In this document: positions 50,094 through 62,275 of the stretch, in pieces
Position numbering within the stretch: the first letter of the stretch is position 1
Layout of the letters: the number at the start of each line of letters is the position of its first letter
Assembly: GCA_050084515.1 (NCBI GenBank)
Contig: CM114274.1
Coordinates: forward strand, 26,722,001 to 26,786,000
Direction: 5' to 3'
DNA length: 64,000 nt
Source of the DNA: Blasia pusilla
Lineage: Eukaryota; Marchantiophyta; Marchantiopsida; Blasiales
Notes under the pieces: generated by a model
Database searches by the model: none
What the model was told of the DNA's origin: nothing
What the model saw: only the letters and a program-made list of their open reading frames with translations
Made by a program: the position numbers and the translations under genes

Positions 50094-50298
50094 ATTGGCC
50101 GCCTGCCCCTCCGCGATTGAAATGAAGCGAGCGATCTGGATCATCTGATCCGCCCATCCGCGAACTGTTGGGGGCGCCGTCAACTTTGGAGACATTGGAC
50201 GGAGGATGGAACAAATGGCGGAGGCACGTCTCCGGCTCGCTGATTGGTGGACGGCTCCGCGCTATCCACTTCCATCCCCTTCCCTCCTGTCTCATTGG
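50094..50298 (+). promoter_or_regulatory. Three CCAAT-box-like ATTGG sites upstream of psaK
   Basis: Inverted CCAAT motifs: CCATTGGCC at 50094-50098, TGATTGGTGG at 50243-50247 and TCATTGGCC at 50294-50298, about 380-580 bp upstream of the PsaK start codon. CCAAT sites bind NF-Y and are common in photosynthesis gene promoters. This is suggestive only; no TATA box was assigned. Confidence 0.35.
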
Positions 50299-50597
50299 CC
50301 GCATCCCCCTCGGGCAGCCTCGCGGTCCGCCGCGCGCTTCTCCGCCTCGCTCCTCCCGCGTTTCCTCTCCCCGCACGGTCCACCGGACAGTCTCGCGCGC
50401 GCGCGCGCTCCTCTGCCCGGCCCTCTGCCCTCAGCCTCGTCCCACCCCCGCCCTCCTCCCCCCCGGACTCACGGCCCTCCCCTGGAAGCACATGCTCCGC
50501 TCTACACATGAGCGAGTGTCATGTTTCGTGGAGGAGCTGCAGATCAGTCGAAGTCGAAGTTCGAGTGACCGAATTGCGCCATCGATTCGTGAGCGTC

Positions 50598-50624
50598 GAG
50601 TGAGTGAGTGAGTGAGTGAGTGAG
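50598..50624. repeat. (GAGT)n microsatellite in psaK leader
   Basis: Six to seven GAGT/GTGA units, about 50 bp upstream of the PsaK ATG. Confidence 0.9.
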
Positions 50625-50672
50625 CGAGTGCATAGGAGGAGCTTCTGGCAGTCGAGCCGCGAGTCATCGAAC

Positions 50673-51395
50673 ATGGCGACCGCTGCGTTCTGCGCGACTT
50701 CTTCCGTGGTGGCAGCACCCGCCCGCGAGTTCTCAGGTCTCAGGGCGACCACCAGCCTCGGCAAGGTCCACAATGTGGTGAGTTCCGCAGCAGAACACGA
50801 GCGATTCTGCCGCAGTCGATTCTCGCTGTCTTAAGACACTCACGCTCCCAGAAGCGTGAGCCGCCTCGAATCGCCTCTACCCCAACCCCCACCCCCGCTC
50901 ACTCCAATTCTGCCCGTTTCGCAGGCCATGCTGCCGAAGCCCGTCTCCGGCAAGGGAGCTCTGGGAGCCAGATGCGACTTCATCGGCTCCTCTACCAATC
51001 TGGTACGTGCCCATTCTAACACCTCCGAATGCCGGGGGAAATCGGCAGATCGCTCGCTGTGTGGCTTCCTTCCGTCGGGGTCGGTTCGAGCGTGTCGTTC
51101 GGTGGTGCAGAATGAGGGTGTTGGGGAAGGGGTTTCTGAAGTCGTGTTTCGATGGTGGTTGTCGCAGATTATGGTCGCGTCGACCACGCTGATGCTGTTC
51201 GCGGGGAGGTTCGGGCTCGCACCTTCGGCCAACAGGAAGGCGCTGGCGGGACTGAAGCTGGTGAATAGGGATTCGGGGCTGCAGACGGGAGACCCGGCGG
51301 GTTTTACGGGAACGGATACTCTGGCCTGCGGCGTGATGGGCCACATCATCGGTGTGGGCATCGTTCTGGGGCTCAAGGCCACCGGTGGTCTGTAG
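50673..51395 (+). CDS. psaK: Photosystem I reaction centre subunit PsaK, plastid precursor (3 exons)
   Basis: Small thylakoid-membrane subunit of photosystem I that helps bind LHCI antenna at the core edge. Exons 50673-50777, 50925-51002 and 51168-51395 give 136 residues, all junctions in phase 0 with GT-AG sites. The transit peptide ([16 protein letters not shown]...) covers exon 1 and part of exon 2. The mature protein starts near [18 protein letters not shown]. There are two membrane spans: [18 protein letters not shown] and [19 protein letters not shown], joined by the stromal loop with [12 protein letters not shown] and [16 protein letters not shown]. The length and both signatures match land-plant PsaK. 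Confidence 0.96.
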
Positions 51396-53396
51396 ATGTA
51401 TCGAACCGAATGATTCTACTCTCTGTAAAGATTTCTATGCCGTGACGCAATTTGTCGACTTTCTGCTGTGCTGGTCGCTTCGATGAGTCTTCGAGTTCCG
51501 CTCCCATCGAATGGGCGTCCGCCTGCTTCTGTCAATAGAACTGCTTTTTTTCCTCTTTGTCTTTCTTGTCTCCCTCTCTTTCTCGTCGTGTGGGTGCTGC
51601 GTCGAGAGCTTTTTCGATCGGAAGCGCTTGTTGCAGTGTGAGATTGTGGAATGGGACTTCGGAGTCTGGATGTGTGGCTTGGAGCCACTGTTGGTTCGAT
51701 TGGTTTCCATGGATTGGAACGTCCGGGGGCTTATGGTGGATAGTCGGGTCAGTTCGAGGGCGTGTCCTGATGGTCGTGAGTTTGAAGATAAACGCTGATG
51801 GCTCTTGATTCGATTGGCTTTCGTCGACCTGAAATGGTGGTTTACGGCTTACCTGGTGTGGAATTTGGAGCAGGAGTTTGTGTTTTGGTGAGGAGTTGGG
51901 TGTGCGTAGAGAATGAGGAGCAGATAGCTACTTTCCGTGGGTTGTCTGAGTGGGGAGACGCTCGGAATATCGTATGAAGTGTAATCCATCTTTCTCCATG
52001 GATCGGATGATAGTGGGCGGTATCCCGTTCTCCCGGCCATGCCCTGACGGGGATTCGCCCATCAGAAGTACTCTCGAAACATCGGATCACATGACCCGAA
52101 AGCAGGCGATGTCGGATAGCTGCGCTACCCGAATCTCTCTAATCGTTCGAAACGGATCCCATCCAGTGCCAGAACAGCACATCCCTTTTCCGGCCATGAA
52201 TCGGAAGATCGCATATGGGGGACATTCGCATGCCCAGAGATTACATTCTCATGCTCAGCACACACACCGACAGAGCTCAAGTACAGATGATTCTGTTACG
52301 TAAATCTAATCTAGAACCTAAATGTTTCAGTGAAGCGAATCCTATGAGTACACTAAACCATGATTCGGAAGGAACGAAGGAATGATTCGAAAGGAAAGAA
52401 ATGTCGTCGAGTAGAATGGGAACGTAAGACAGAAGTAATAACCTCTTTATGCTTAGGTCTTAAAAGAGGGAAATGTCTTCTAAGGAAAAGATTTTCTGAG
52501 TGGGACAAGTCCCCTTCGCAAACCCACCATCTATCTGGCAGCTTTCGAGGCTAGCGTGCCGTGCCATCGAATGGAGAAACAGCCATGAGAAGTCGAACTC
52601 GTCTACACGAGAAGTCGAACGCCTGCGACCAGGCTGTATAGGTCGATCCCCGAGTTAATAATCACCACCGAATGGTAATTTCGTTGGGTTCGGGCAGTAC
52701 CGTGAGAAAGTTTCGCACGATGTGGCTGCTGCAAATCGATGGGGATAGAAGGCTCATCTGAAGCAGCCGAGTGGCTCAAAGACTGCTCTACTCGCAAGGA
52801 AGCCGCGCGATCGAATGGCAGCAAATGGGAACGAATGGTTCTGGCGGCACCCCCATCTATCTAGCGATTCCAGCGCCACTCATCTCTCCGCTCTCCTCCG
52901 AAGCGTCCTCAGAGGCCAGGAAAATATTTTGTGTGCCTCACTACCATTTCGCGGCCCTAAACACTCATCGAACGTGTCCTCGAAGGTCCGACGATCATCG
53001 AAGGCGAGCGAATAGCGCTGCCAACAGCGCCACCCGAATCCGCATGTCGCTGCTCCATTCGCACACGCGAAGCCCGGGTGACGCCAGCCCCTGTTCACGC
53101 AATCGTGTTCTCGGAATCTCAGAACCGTCGCCCATCCCCACTTCACAGCTGACGAACTTAGATTTGACGTCTATCCCTTTCCCAGATCTGTTCCTCCTTC
53201 GACCCGTTTCGATCGCTCGATTCGGTCCTCCCACGACCTCCTATCCCTAATCTGCTCCCCATCGCCATCGCCCATCGCAGCGACCGGGCTCGAAACCAAC
53301 GAAAAGCCTCCCCATGTTCGCACCCATCGCGTGGGATTTCGAACTCCGAAAGCAGCAGCACCCAAACCCACACGCGAGAGGGAGGGAGGGGAGAGG
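51396..53396. other. Intergenic region between psaK and pTAC5
   Basis: Contains the PsaK 3' UTR and the pTAC5 promoter and leader. Open frames here on both strands are not conserved in appearance. I see no RNA gene signature that I can support. Confidence 0.5.
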
Positions 53397-56139
53397 ATGC
53401 TGATGAGGAGTGGGTCTCTGGTAGCTTGGAGCTGCGGTCCCGTTCGGGATGGAGATCGTTCGGGGAGATCGTTCGGTAGGGGAGGGTCGACGGCAGGAGT
53501 AGGAGCGATAGTGGATTTCGGGGCTGGGAGAGTGCGATCGCGGGGCAGATTCGTGGCGATTCGGGGCGTGGGAGGCGAATCGGGGTGGGAGAGGGAAGAG
53601 AAGCGATGGCAGAGGGAGGAGGAGCGATGGGTGAGGGAGGAGGAGCGATGGCGGAGGGAAGAGGCTCGATGGGCCGCGGAGAAGCTGTCGATGCAGGAGG
53701 AGATGGCTGCGATGAGGGACGAAGTGGTCGCGCTGAGGGCGGAGGTGGATTCTGCTCGCGCTGAGGGCGGAATCACGGACCTCTCTCTGCGGAGCCTCGT
53801 GGGCGGAATGCGAGCCCTGCTCCAGTCGCTCGCGGAGGCCGATTCGCCCACGCTCGCCAGGACTCGAATCCTCTCCACTTCTGAGGAAGTCGACGTCTCT
53901 CGGCAGTCGCTGCTCGCCATCTCCTCCGTCGCTCCGATTCCCGAGCCCCAGCCCCAGCCCCCGTCATCCGTGCCGATGTCTTCTTCGAGCCCTTCGACTT
54001 CTTTCGACCCTTCGAGCGTTTCGAGCCCTCCGAGGTCTTCGGGATCTGCGAGCAATCCGAGTACTTCGACTCCTTTCGTCTCTTCGAGCCCTCCGAGGTC
54101 TCCGGGAGCTTCGAGCCCTCCGAACTCTTCGGGATCTTCGAGCCGTGCGAGCTCCGGGAGCGCTGCCCCGGCGGCCAGGAAGTCGAGGAATCTGAAGTCA
54201 GGAATGGATGGAGACGACGTGCGAGAGCTGCAGGTGGGGGATTCTTGCCATCGAACCGATTCTCGCCGTCCTCCTACAGCTACGGATCCTCGCGCTTTTC
54301 ATCGAAGCGCCAGCCCAGCCCATCCCATCCCATCCCATCCCAGCCCGGCGTCGGAGCGCAATGCTTGTCGATGCTGGCGGTCATGCACGCTTCGAAGCTC
54401 CTATGGGGGCTCAGAGCGATTCTCTCGCATCGTAGCAGCTGCTGATCAGGACTCCCTTCTGTAAATTGTAAACGGTGTGGATGAGGGTTTGATTGAGCTC
54501 GTTCGTTCGTTCGTCCGTTCGCAGGAAGCGCTCGCCAGACTGGGATTCTATTCGGGTGAGGAGGAGATGGAGTTCGACACTTTCTCCAGTGGAACCGACA
54601 GTGCTGTGAAGACTTGGCAGGTACGATTCCTTCTCTCACAGAAGAAAGAAGCACTTCTGCAGCTTTGGAAGCCATTACACCCACCAATTCACACCCCCCA
54701 TGGAGTGAGTCTAAGAAGCTCTCGGCAGAGGTGTGTGGGAAGCTGGAAAGAGGGTGCCCATGGTGTTTTGATTGAATGTCTGCCATATATGTTTCTGAAT
54801 ACCCTTCCACCTGTGCGTGCCTTCTTGCTGTGGACCGCAGGCTACTATTGGTGTTGCTGAGGATGGGCTGGTGACCCCTGAGCTGCTGGCAATCCTGCTG
54901 GGGGAAAGAACTCTGGAGGGTGCCATGGAAGGTGAGAAGAAATCGAGTGGTAAGGGGAATGGTGCCGTCACTGAAGCTCCGAAAGCTCCATCACAGGTGG
55001 GACATGCCTGAGCCTTGAGAGAGTGAGCAAGAGGATCCTGCGTGTGACATGCCGTTTACCGAGTCTGACAGACCATTTAGTTTCCAGAGATGCGTGGATG
55101 GGTGTTGGGAGCGAGAGTGCTTAGCAGTTTGCATCGAGGTTTTTCTGCTTGTTTGGTTTTACCCTTCTTTTTGTTTTGTTTTTGAAGGTCCGGCCATCTC
55201 TGTGATCCAGAAGTTTCTGTGTGTTTCTTTCTTGGTCTCTCTTGAGTGAAATGCATGTTCCCCAGTGTATCTTGTTGCGATGAAAATGATGGTGAAGAAT
55301 ATGTTTGTGTTTCCCTTCAACATCATCACTCGCTCCCACAAGATCAAGTTGTTGGGAGTTTGACACTCATACTCTTCACTTGCTGAAAGAGTCCAGGTGA
55401 AGGCTCCTTCTGGAGTGAAAGAGCCTACTCGTTCGGCCAGAGAGATTGACAGATTTGAGCGGACAAACGCTGAGGACACAAACGGGTCTCTAAGACGTGT
55501 CTATCTTCTCGGGGAGAATCGATGGGAGGAACCTGAACGGCTCATAAAAAAGAAACCGACAGGATCGAGTATCGGTCTAAAAGTTGTCACTGAAAAGTGT
55601 TTCTCCTGTAGGGGAGTAAGGACGATGCTGTGCACTGGTATGTCCATAACTTGAGCCTAAATTTAGGTTTGCAGTTTACTCTTTTCTGTTGGTTCGGGAT
55701 CTGTGTCGAGAAGCTCTTGGGTTGTCCAATGTCTGGCATGTAGGGAAGAGTGGATGCTTGTCATTGACACAATGTTCACTTGCTGTGCAGACTGTGAAGG
55801 CACTGGTGATCTCAATTGTGAGGAACAGGTATTTTTGCTCTCCTTCCCATGATCATCTAGGCGAAGATCACAGAATGCACTTTCTAATGATTTGGCTTTC
55901 CAAGCTCCTGATGAAGTCAGACGGTAACATCTGCCATTGAGTGTGTTCATTCTGTATCAGGGTCATGGGAACTAGTGTAAATTTCCTTGCGGTGCATAGC
56001 CTCTCCTGGACTTCTGATTTAATTCGTCATGCATTGGCAGTTCCTTGAGTGGGTGGGAGATGATGCAAAATGCCCATATTGTGAGGGTTTAGGTGCTGTG
56101 CCCTGTGATGTTTGCGCCGGTCAAGTCGCCCAAGTTTGA
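53397..56139 (+). CDS. PTAC5: Plastid transcriptionally active chromosome protein pTAC5 (6 exons)
   Basis: Plastid nucleoid protein associated with plastid-encoded RNA polymerase preparations. Exons 53397-54233, 54525-54620, 54841-54996, 55397-55637, 55791-55828 and 56041-56139 give 488 residues. The start is the first in-frame ATG; a longer upstream open frame begins only with GTG. The N-terminus is Ser/Arg/Gly-rich (transit peptide). Residues about 64-92 carry heptads WEREEKRWQREEERW, then a coiled coil, then a long Ser/Pro linker. Exons 1-3 encode a peptidoglycan-binding-like domain (DDVRELQEALARLGFYSG, GTDSAVKTWQATIGVAEDGL). The C-terminus has VYLLGENRWEEPERL and four zinc-finger pairs of DnaJ type (CFSC, CTDCEGTG, CPYCEGLG, CDVC). 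This domain order matches pTAC5. Confidence 0.92.
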
Positions 56140-56379
56140 AGGTACGCCCATTTCACTCGTCTGCTCCATTCTGAATACCATTCACTCTACTTTCTCGCGG
56201 CAAGTGGTTTCCAGCCATTTTATTCCTAGGCATGATAGGGGTTCACCCTCAAGGATACTGCTCTATTTGTTGAAATGCCTCGAAGAACGGCTGATGTTCA
56301 TAGTATAGTTTAGTTTGGATGAGAAACACACTTCCAGTCTGCCCTGGAGATGGACAGACCTTCTGGATTCCAACCAACC

Positions 56380-56800
56380 TTCTGCTTGAGGCTTCAACTA
56401 ATAGTATCACCTCCTGAAGGTGGATTGACCAGGTGGAGGGTGTCAAACATGGTCACTTCAAAACACGTTCATGACCACTAATACCTAACAGTCCTTGTTC
56501 CATGTAGTACGTAGCAGAGAAAAATTATGAGAAGTGCCTTGCAATTATGGGCTGCCTTAGAATGAGCGACAGAATGGGGCAGACCTTAACATCTTTGTAT
56601 CATGATTTGGAATCCAGACTGGATGAGGTAAATAAAGTTACATCAAGATTGCGATAGTATGTGTATTGAGTCGTTTGGTAGGTTGAAATTGATCGATAGT
56701 TAGACTGAGCTGAGGGACTTGCAATCCAATGTGGTGAGTGGGTCTCTCCTTGGCAAGGAACATCTGAAACTGCATGAAAGTTTGCTGAGGTGCATGTGGC
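56380..56800 (-). repeat. Dispersed repeat copy 2 (inverted partner of 35330-35790)
   Basis: Reverse complement shares long blocks with 35330-35790, for example GTGAGTGGGTCTCTCCTTGG, GTGTGTATTGAGT and GGTGGAGGGTGTCAAA on this strand. About 80-85 percent identity by eye, with small indels. Confidence 0.75.
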
Positions 56801-57649
56801 CTGAAAGTAGGAACAGTTTTCCTGAAATGTTTTAGGAGAAGGCCTGGACATCATCATGCAGCCGGGCAGTACTATTCTCTCCTACACAAACAGAGTTCTG
56901 AAACATATCAAAATCTGTCTCGATTTTCAGACGAGTTCTAACAGTTGTGAGTTGGCACGCCACACAAGCTTACCATATCAAATAGAGGTTTATCCATCAA
57001 ACGAATGTGGGATGAAGCTCTTCATGTCACTTATCTCAGTACATCTAGAACAACACCATCTCGTGTGAAGCGGAAGAACACACTCAATGGCATTTCTTGT
57101 ATGCCAACTCATGGCTTCTGAGAAAGATACAGGGACAGAGTCATGTGAAGTGATTGGTCGAGACTCACTCGTTTAATTTGAACTGTGCATTGCTTTAACA
57201 CTATCTTCAAAGTTCAACAAACTCAGAGGTGTGGAGAAACATCATTGGGTATTACATTCAAGTTTGCTCATTGGAGACCGGCTCCCATCAAAGGAAAACA
57301 AAGAACAATCGTTACATATGAAGGTGTGCAATCTCATGTACCTGCCATGTGGAAGAGGCTCTATTCAATCCCTCACTCAGGCACCACGAATCTGATCATT
57401 GGGTCCTTCATCGAAAGAAATTGCACATAGAAGTTGGAACTTGCACACACTTGCAGCATGTTAAGATGGGTGTGAGAGGGAAAGTCAGAGGATCGATCGG
57501 GTGAAAGGTCTAAAGGGGGATTAAAGCAAGAACCATTCATATTGTGTGCGAGATAGACTTGGGGACCAAAATTTTCTATCAGTTTCGAATCCACAACTCG
57601 GATTGAAGCAATCATTTTCAACCATCGATACCGTGTGCTTACATTTCGT

Positions 57650-58190
57650 TCTCCAGGTAAATAGGGCACAATTTATCAACGAGGTCCAAAGCCACAATCG
57701 AAGCTGAATTGACAGCTTTGAACTATGGATGTTTCGAATTGTGTCCAAGAAGGACACGGCTATATCAAACAATCACAAATAGGAATCGACCAGGCCCAAA
57801 ACCACAATTGAAATTGCATCAGCAGCCTTGAACCAAGGATGTTGAGTTCAACATAGACATGGGTATTTCAAACAATGACAAATAGGAATCAACCAGGCCC
57901 AAAATGGCATTCGAAACTGCATTACTAGCCTTGAACCAAGGATGTTGAGTTCAACATAGACATGGGTATTTCAAACAATGACAAATAGGAATCAACCAGG
58001 CCCAAAATGGCATTCGAAACTGCATTACTAGCCTTGAACCAAAGATGTTAGGTTCAAGATAGACATTGGGTACTGAAACAATCACAGATGGGAATCAACC
58101 AGGCCCCAAACCACAATCGAATTGAATCGGGTGTCTTGAACCATGGAGATTTCGTATCGTTTTCAAGATATACATCGGGACTCGAACAGT
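57650..58190. repeat. 103-bp minisatellite, about 5 units
   Basis: The phrase AATAGGAATC(A/G)ACCAGGCCC recurs at 57778, 57881 and 57984, with a variant at 58087: exact 103-bp spacing. The two central units are nearly identical and the outer ones more diverged, the usual pattern of a tandem array that expands from the middle. Confidence 0.88.
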
Positions 58191-58222
58191 CAACCACATC
58201 GAAGGCAACAACCGACAACTAA

Positions 58223-58249
58223 AGTAGTAGTAGTAGTAGTAGTAGTAGT
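58223..58249. repeat. (AGT)9 microsatellite
   Basis: Nine uninterrupted AGT units just after the 103-bp array. Confidence 0.95.
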
Positions 58250-58794
58250 GATGAGACATGAAAGGTAGAAGGACGGGGAATAATTCACTGATGGATACAC
58301 ACAGACAATTGGGGGGTTACCATGTTGGACACATTCCTCTTGGTTGGATTGGATTCGTCTCTTCAAATGTATCGAAAACTGGTGGCCCAGCTAGGGTTAG
58401 AGGTCGGGATTATCCTTTTTTAGTCTCTACTTTCCTCATTTTTCATTGTGGGATTTTGTTCATGTGTTGTGTCAGCAATAAAATACGATGGGAAGAAGTT
58501 GAGTGAATGGCTAATCTTGAAAGGTGGTGAGAAGAAGAAGAAGAAGAAGAATGAATGGCCATTCTTGAAAGGTAATGGGAAGAAAAAGAAACAGCAGCAG
58601 CACTTGAATGAATGACTATTCTTGAAAGGTAATGGGGAGGAGCAGAAGAAGACTTGAATGACTGGCTGTGCTTGACCCATCTCTATCCATCTAATCCAAG
58701 CCCTCTCCTTTTCTCTCCTCTAGTTCGAGTGCTTCGAATGGTGAATTCGACGTCTCGTTTCATTATTTCTTCTCCTCCTGCTCCTCAACGCCAT

Positions 58795-59015
58795 CGCTGA
58801 TAGTGTGCTGTTTCTACTCTGCCCTCTACTCTCTCGCCTTTGCTGATATTGGGGTTTTTTTTCTCTCTGCCCTCTGCTCTCTCGCTATTGCTGACATTGG
58901 GCTGTTTCTGTTCTGTCCTCAGCTCTCTCGCAATTGCTGAGATTGGGCTGTCTCTGCTTCTGCTCTATCGCCAGTGCTGATATTGGGCTGTTTCTGCTCT
59001 GCCCTCTGCTCTATC
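58795..59015 (+). repeat. Pyrimidine-rich 40-48-bp tandem repeats in 5' leader
   Basis: Units containing CTCTCTCGC..TTGCTGA.ATTGGGCTGTTTCTG, with the TGCTGA core at 58841, 58889, 58935 and 58975 and a weaker copy near 58795. They end about 45 bp before the start codon of the FtsH-like gene, so they probably lie in its 5' UTR or core promoter. Confidence 0.75.
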
Positions 59016-59060
59016 GATTCATTCGTGAACACTCAGTCAGCCCCCTCTGTGGCAGTGGCC

Positions 59061-62000
59061 ATGGATCGTGCAGTGGCCATAGCTGTGGGGGCGAGGTTGC
59101 CAAGCGTGATTGGTTTGTCGAGAGCAGGAGTGGGAGGAGCTCGAATGGGGCGGGTGAGGTTTGGAGGATTTGGGGCGATTGTGGTTCCGATTCGAGCGAC
59201 TACAGCTGACGATGTGGGGACGCTGGAAAGTGGAGCGAAGCAGTCTTTTCAGCCCCTTTCGAGGGCATTGGAGACGGTATGATCACGCACAGTTGATCTT
59301 GTCTCGAATTCTCCATTGAATCTTCTCTTGGGTGTTCTGGATGTTGCTGGTCGGTGGGTTGTGATCTATGGGTTTGTTGGTAGTCCCTCGTCGTTAGGTG
59401 AGTGTGGGGTGTCCACAGAGCTCTCAGTTTTGGACTTATTGTGCAGAGATTAGCAGTCGAAGTCTTGTGTGTTGTTGTCATGGTGTGGTCGGATGGAGAG
59501 GGGAGCAGAGGGAATGAAATGGCTTTGATTGTTGATGGAGACCCAGGGAAGATGATGAAGCGAGTGGATTGCAGAAGGATGCAGATGCCGTGAGGAGAGT
59601 GCTGGATGATTTGAGGGAAGCAGGGGCCGTGAAGCAATGGAGCTCGTCGGCTGGAGCATCTCGCCGCACGGTTGCTCTCTCCCACTTTCATTATCGCAGC
59701 TGCGATCCTGTTTCATTTCGGTGAAATTCATCGATGAAGACATCGTTTAATGTGCTGAATGGAAGCCTGGTGCTCTGTAGACATTCATTCGCGAGCTGAC
59801 GACCATGGGAATAAAAAACGCTGAGGAATTGGCCATTCCAAGTACTCGAAACGATGTAAGGCACCTCTTCAACTTTCGATCCCTCTTGCTCTTAAGTACT
59901 CGATAAGATATAAGGCACCCCTTACTCTAAAGCAATCCGTCCAACAATAACTCCATATCTACTTCCAACACTTCTTCCATTTACCACTAAAACTGACTAG
60001 AAGTTTCACAGGAGCTGGTTCCTCATGTTTCCAAGAACTTGATATTATGTAAGTGCATAGTCACCTTTTGGTAGTGTTTGGCCTTTACATATGTACTTGG
60101 AAAGTTTATTGAATGCACTGGTGATCTTGACAGGCAGCCTTTCTGGCAACGGTGGTGGGTGTTACCAGCGCCTTGGCAGTTGTTGCAGGCCAGTTACCAG
60201 GGGTACATTCCGAACCTTATTAGGCTGGTCATGAAAGACACGTCAGTTTGGTAGGTGGTTTATGACTGATTGCAGTTGAAGGTAGATATCTGCTGTGAAG
60301 TCTATGCTTGGAATCAATCTGAAGTCATCGTTTGCTCTTCTCAACAGGATTGGGGCTTTTTTGTGCCTTATCTGATTGGAAGCATCTCTTTGGTGGTGCT
60401 GGCTGTGGGGAGTGTAGCCCCAGGGTAAATATGTCCTCCCAAGGATGTCACCTTTTCTCTGTTTTCATGAGGACTTACATAATTAAATCCATCAGTAACC
60501 TTATTCTGATCCTTTCGCTTATTCCAGCTCTCCTGTCTGAACAAGAGTAATCATGGAAGCAGGTGTGTTTTGGAATCCCAGTACACCAAATCTGGTTCTG
60601 TAGCTTGCATAGATGGTTTGAAGTAGCGATACTTGCCCAGGATATGCCACTCCAACTTATTCTGTATTTTCGAGCATGGAAATTGACATTCTCACACTGA
60701 AAATGTACCTTTGGTATTAGAAAGCATGGAGAGTCTCTCCCCTCCATTCTTAAGACGGAATCCTGCTTTTCCTCTCCTTCTGATAGCCGTGGCCTAAAGG
60801 GAACATTTGTTCTGTAATGATGGTCGGGAAGAAGATGGATTCCTGGTGGCTTCTTATGCTGTCAAGTCGTTCTCGTTCAAGATGGAGATACCCGCCCAGT
60901 CAAAGATTTATTTCTGATTGCAGTCATCCATCGAGGGTTCATGAGAATCATAGCCATGCTTTCAATAGATCAAACTGAGTAGTAAGACAACCAAAATATG
61001 GGTGATACTGGGTCATTTCGTGGGGCCTAATATGATGCTGATTCAAGAGTCTTGAATCTTGCTGAACTCTTCATTCATTCATAACAAACAATCCACCTTC
61101 CAGACTGTTACAGATTCCAATTGACGCGTTCTCAGGAGTCTTCAATGATTATCAAGAACGAGTACTGAGGCATGAAGCCGCCCACTTTCTTGGTATGGGA
61201 CTCCTTTCGGTCCCCAGATATTAAAAAGAGCTTCATTGAGGATTTAATTTCTAGAGAGATCAACTCTGGAATTTTTTTCTTTCTTTCTTCATATCAAAGA
61301 TTCAACTAAGTTGCTGGCATCAGGGGGTGTTTAGTTTGACATCGGCTTGTCATTACTGTGAAGGCTGATTGACTGACCGACTGACTGCATATGTTTGTGT
61401 GTGTGGAATCAGTGGCATACTTAGTAGGACTCCCAATAGTGGCGTACTCACTTGACATTGGCAAGGAGCATGTGAATTTAGTGGACGAGAAGCTGCAGAA
61501 GCGGATCTATGAAGGTCAATTGGATCCAAGGGAGCTAGATAGGTATCTTTAAAACTCCATGGTTGACACGCGAGCAGGGAAGGATTGTAGTTTGAGATGA
61601 TGGATAACATCATGTTCTTGGTCCACTTCGCCCAGCATCCTCACTGTAGGGATATCAGAGAGAATCATAATCTACCAGTTGCTACTTATCAGACAGTTAT
61701 TGATGATTTCCCATCCACTCCTGTTCAATTCTAGTAACTGAAATTATTCTGTGAAGGTTGGCTGTGGTGTCGATGGCAGGTCTCGCAGCTGAGGGGTTGA
61801 AGTATGACAAAGTTGTTGGTCAATCGGCAGATTTGATCTCACTTCAGGTATTGTTGACTAGAGAGCTTTGAGAGTGACCGATGAGACATTTTGTCATGTG
61901 TTGATGGTGAAGTCACAAACTACAGTAGCAATACTTGAATATCAACATGCTGCCCCTCTCTGCGCAGAGATTATTCAACAGAGCAAAGCCACCACTGAAG

Positions 62001-62275
62001 AGCAACGACCAACAGAATCTCACGCGATGGGCTGTGAGTAGACATGAACTACATCTTTCATGTGTGTTTGGAACTAGCAGGTTTTGTTCTGGTGCCAGTG
62101 AGGCCCATTTTCTGTTCTGATGGCTGGTGGTTCCTTGTTCTTGTGGTCTCAGGTTCTGTACGCGGGCTCACTGTTGAAGAATAACACAAAAGCATATGAT
62201 GCACTCATGGAAGCAATGGCTCGGAAAGCACCAGTTTCTGAATGTGTGGAGGTGATTGAGAAGGCAGCAGCATAG
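59061..62275 (+). CDS. FtsH-like zinc metallopeptidase, plastid type (VIR3/stress-regulated family), 10 exons
   Basis: Membrane protein related to the protease half of FtsH, without an AAA ATPase domain. Exons 59061-59276, 59575-59670, 59781-59855, 60134-60202, 60348-60424, 61104-61192, 61413-61542, 61757-61847, 61968-62033 and 62153-62275 give 343 residues. The N-terminus (MDRAVAIAVGARLPSVIGLS) is transit-peptide-like. Two membrane spans follow (AAFLATVVGVTSALAVVAG; FFVPYLIGSISLVVLAVGS). The HEAAH motif at residues 201-205 fits the HExxH zinc site. Next come YSLDIGKEHVNLVDEKLQ, MAGLAAEGLKYDKVVGQSAD, QQNLTRWAVLYAGSLLKNN and the stop. This matches the plant family that includes Arabidopsis At5g27290 and At1g56180 (VIR3). 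Exon 2 has a weak donor (GTTGCT) and is the least certain junction. Confidence 0.88.

Larger units (their letters stand above)
49442..50672. other. Intergenic region and PsaK leader
   Basis: 49442-49900 is AT-rich with no gene seen. 50050-50672 is GC-rich with CpG runs and should hold the PsaK promoter and 5' UTR. A (GAGT)n run at 50598-50624 lies in the leader. Open frames across the GC-rich part show no family resemblance. Confidence 0.5.
56140..59060. other. Repeat-rich intergenic region and 5' leader of the FtsH-like gene
   Basis: Follows the pTAC5 stop. Contains the second dispersed repeat copy (about 56380-56800, inverted), a 103-bp minisatellite (about 57650-58190), an AGT microsatellite (58223-58249), GAA-rich repeats (58525-58655) and a pyrimidine-rich tandem array just before the next gene. 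No gene recognised. Confidence 0.5.

Noticed and set aside
50166-50611. Several overlapping 100-147-codon open frames upstream of psaK
   Set aside because: All lie in a GC-rich leader, are low in complexity and overlap in five frames. They have no recognisable motif.
52771-53250. 159-codon open frame upstream of pTAC5
   Set aside because: Composition and position fit the pTAC5 promoter or leader, with no motif or splice pattern supporting a gene.
53331-53396. Upstream extension of the pTAC5 open frame
   Set aside because: It begins with GTG, not ATG. The nearest upstream ATG at 53314 is out of frame, so 53397 was chosen as start.
53171-54055. 294-codon open frame on the minus strand
   Set aside because: Antisense to pTAC5 exon 1. 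It is open because of GC-rich, biased codons, and has no conserved domain.
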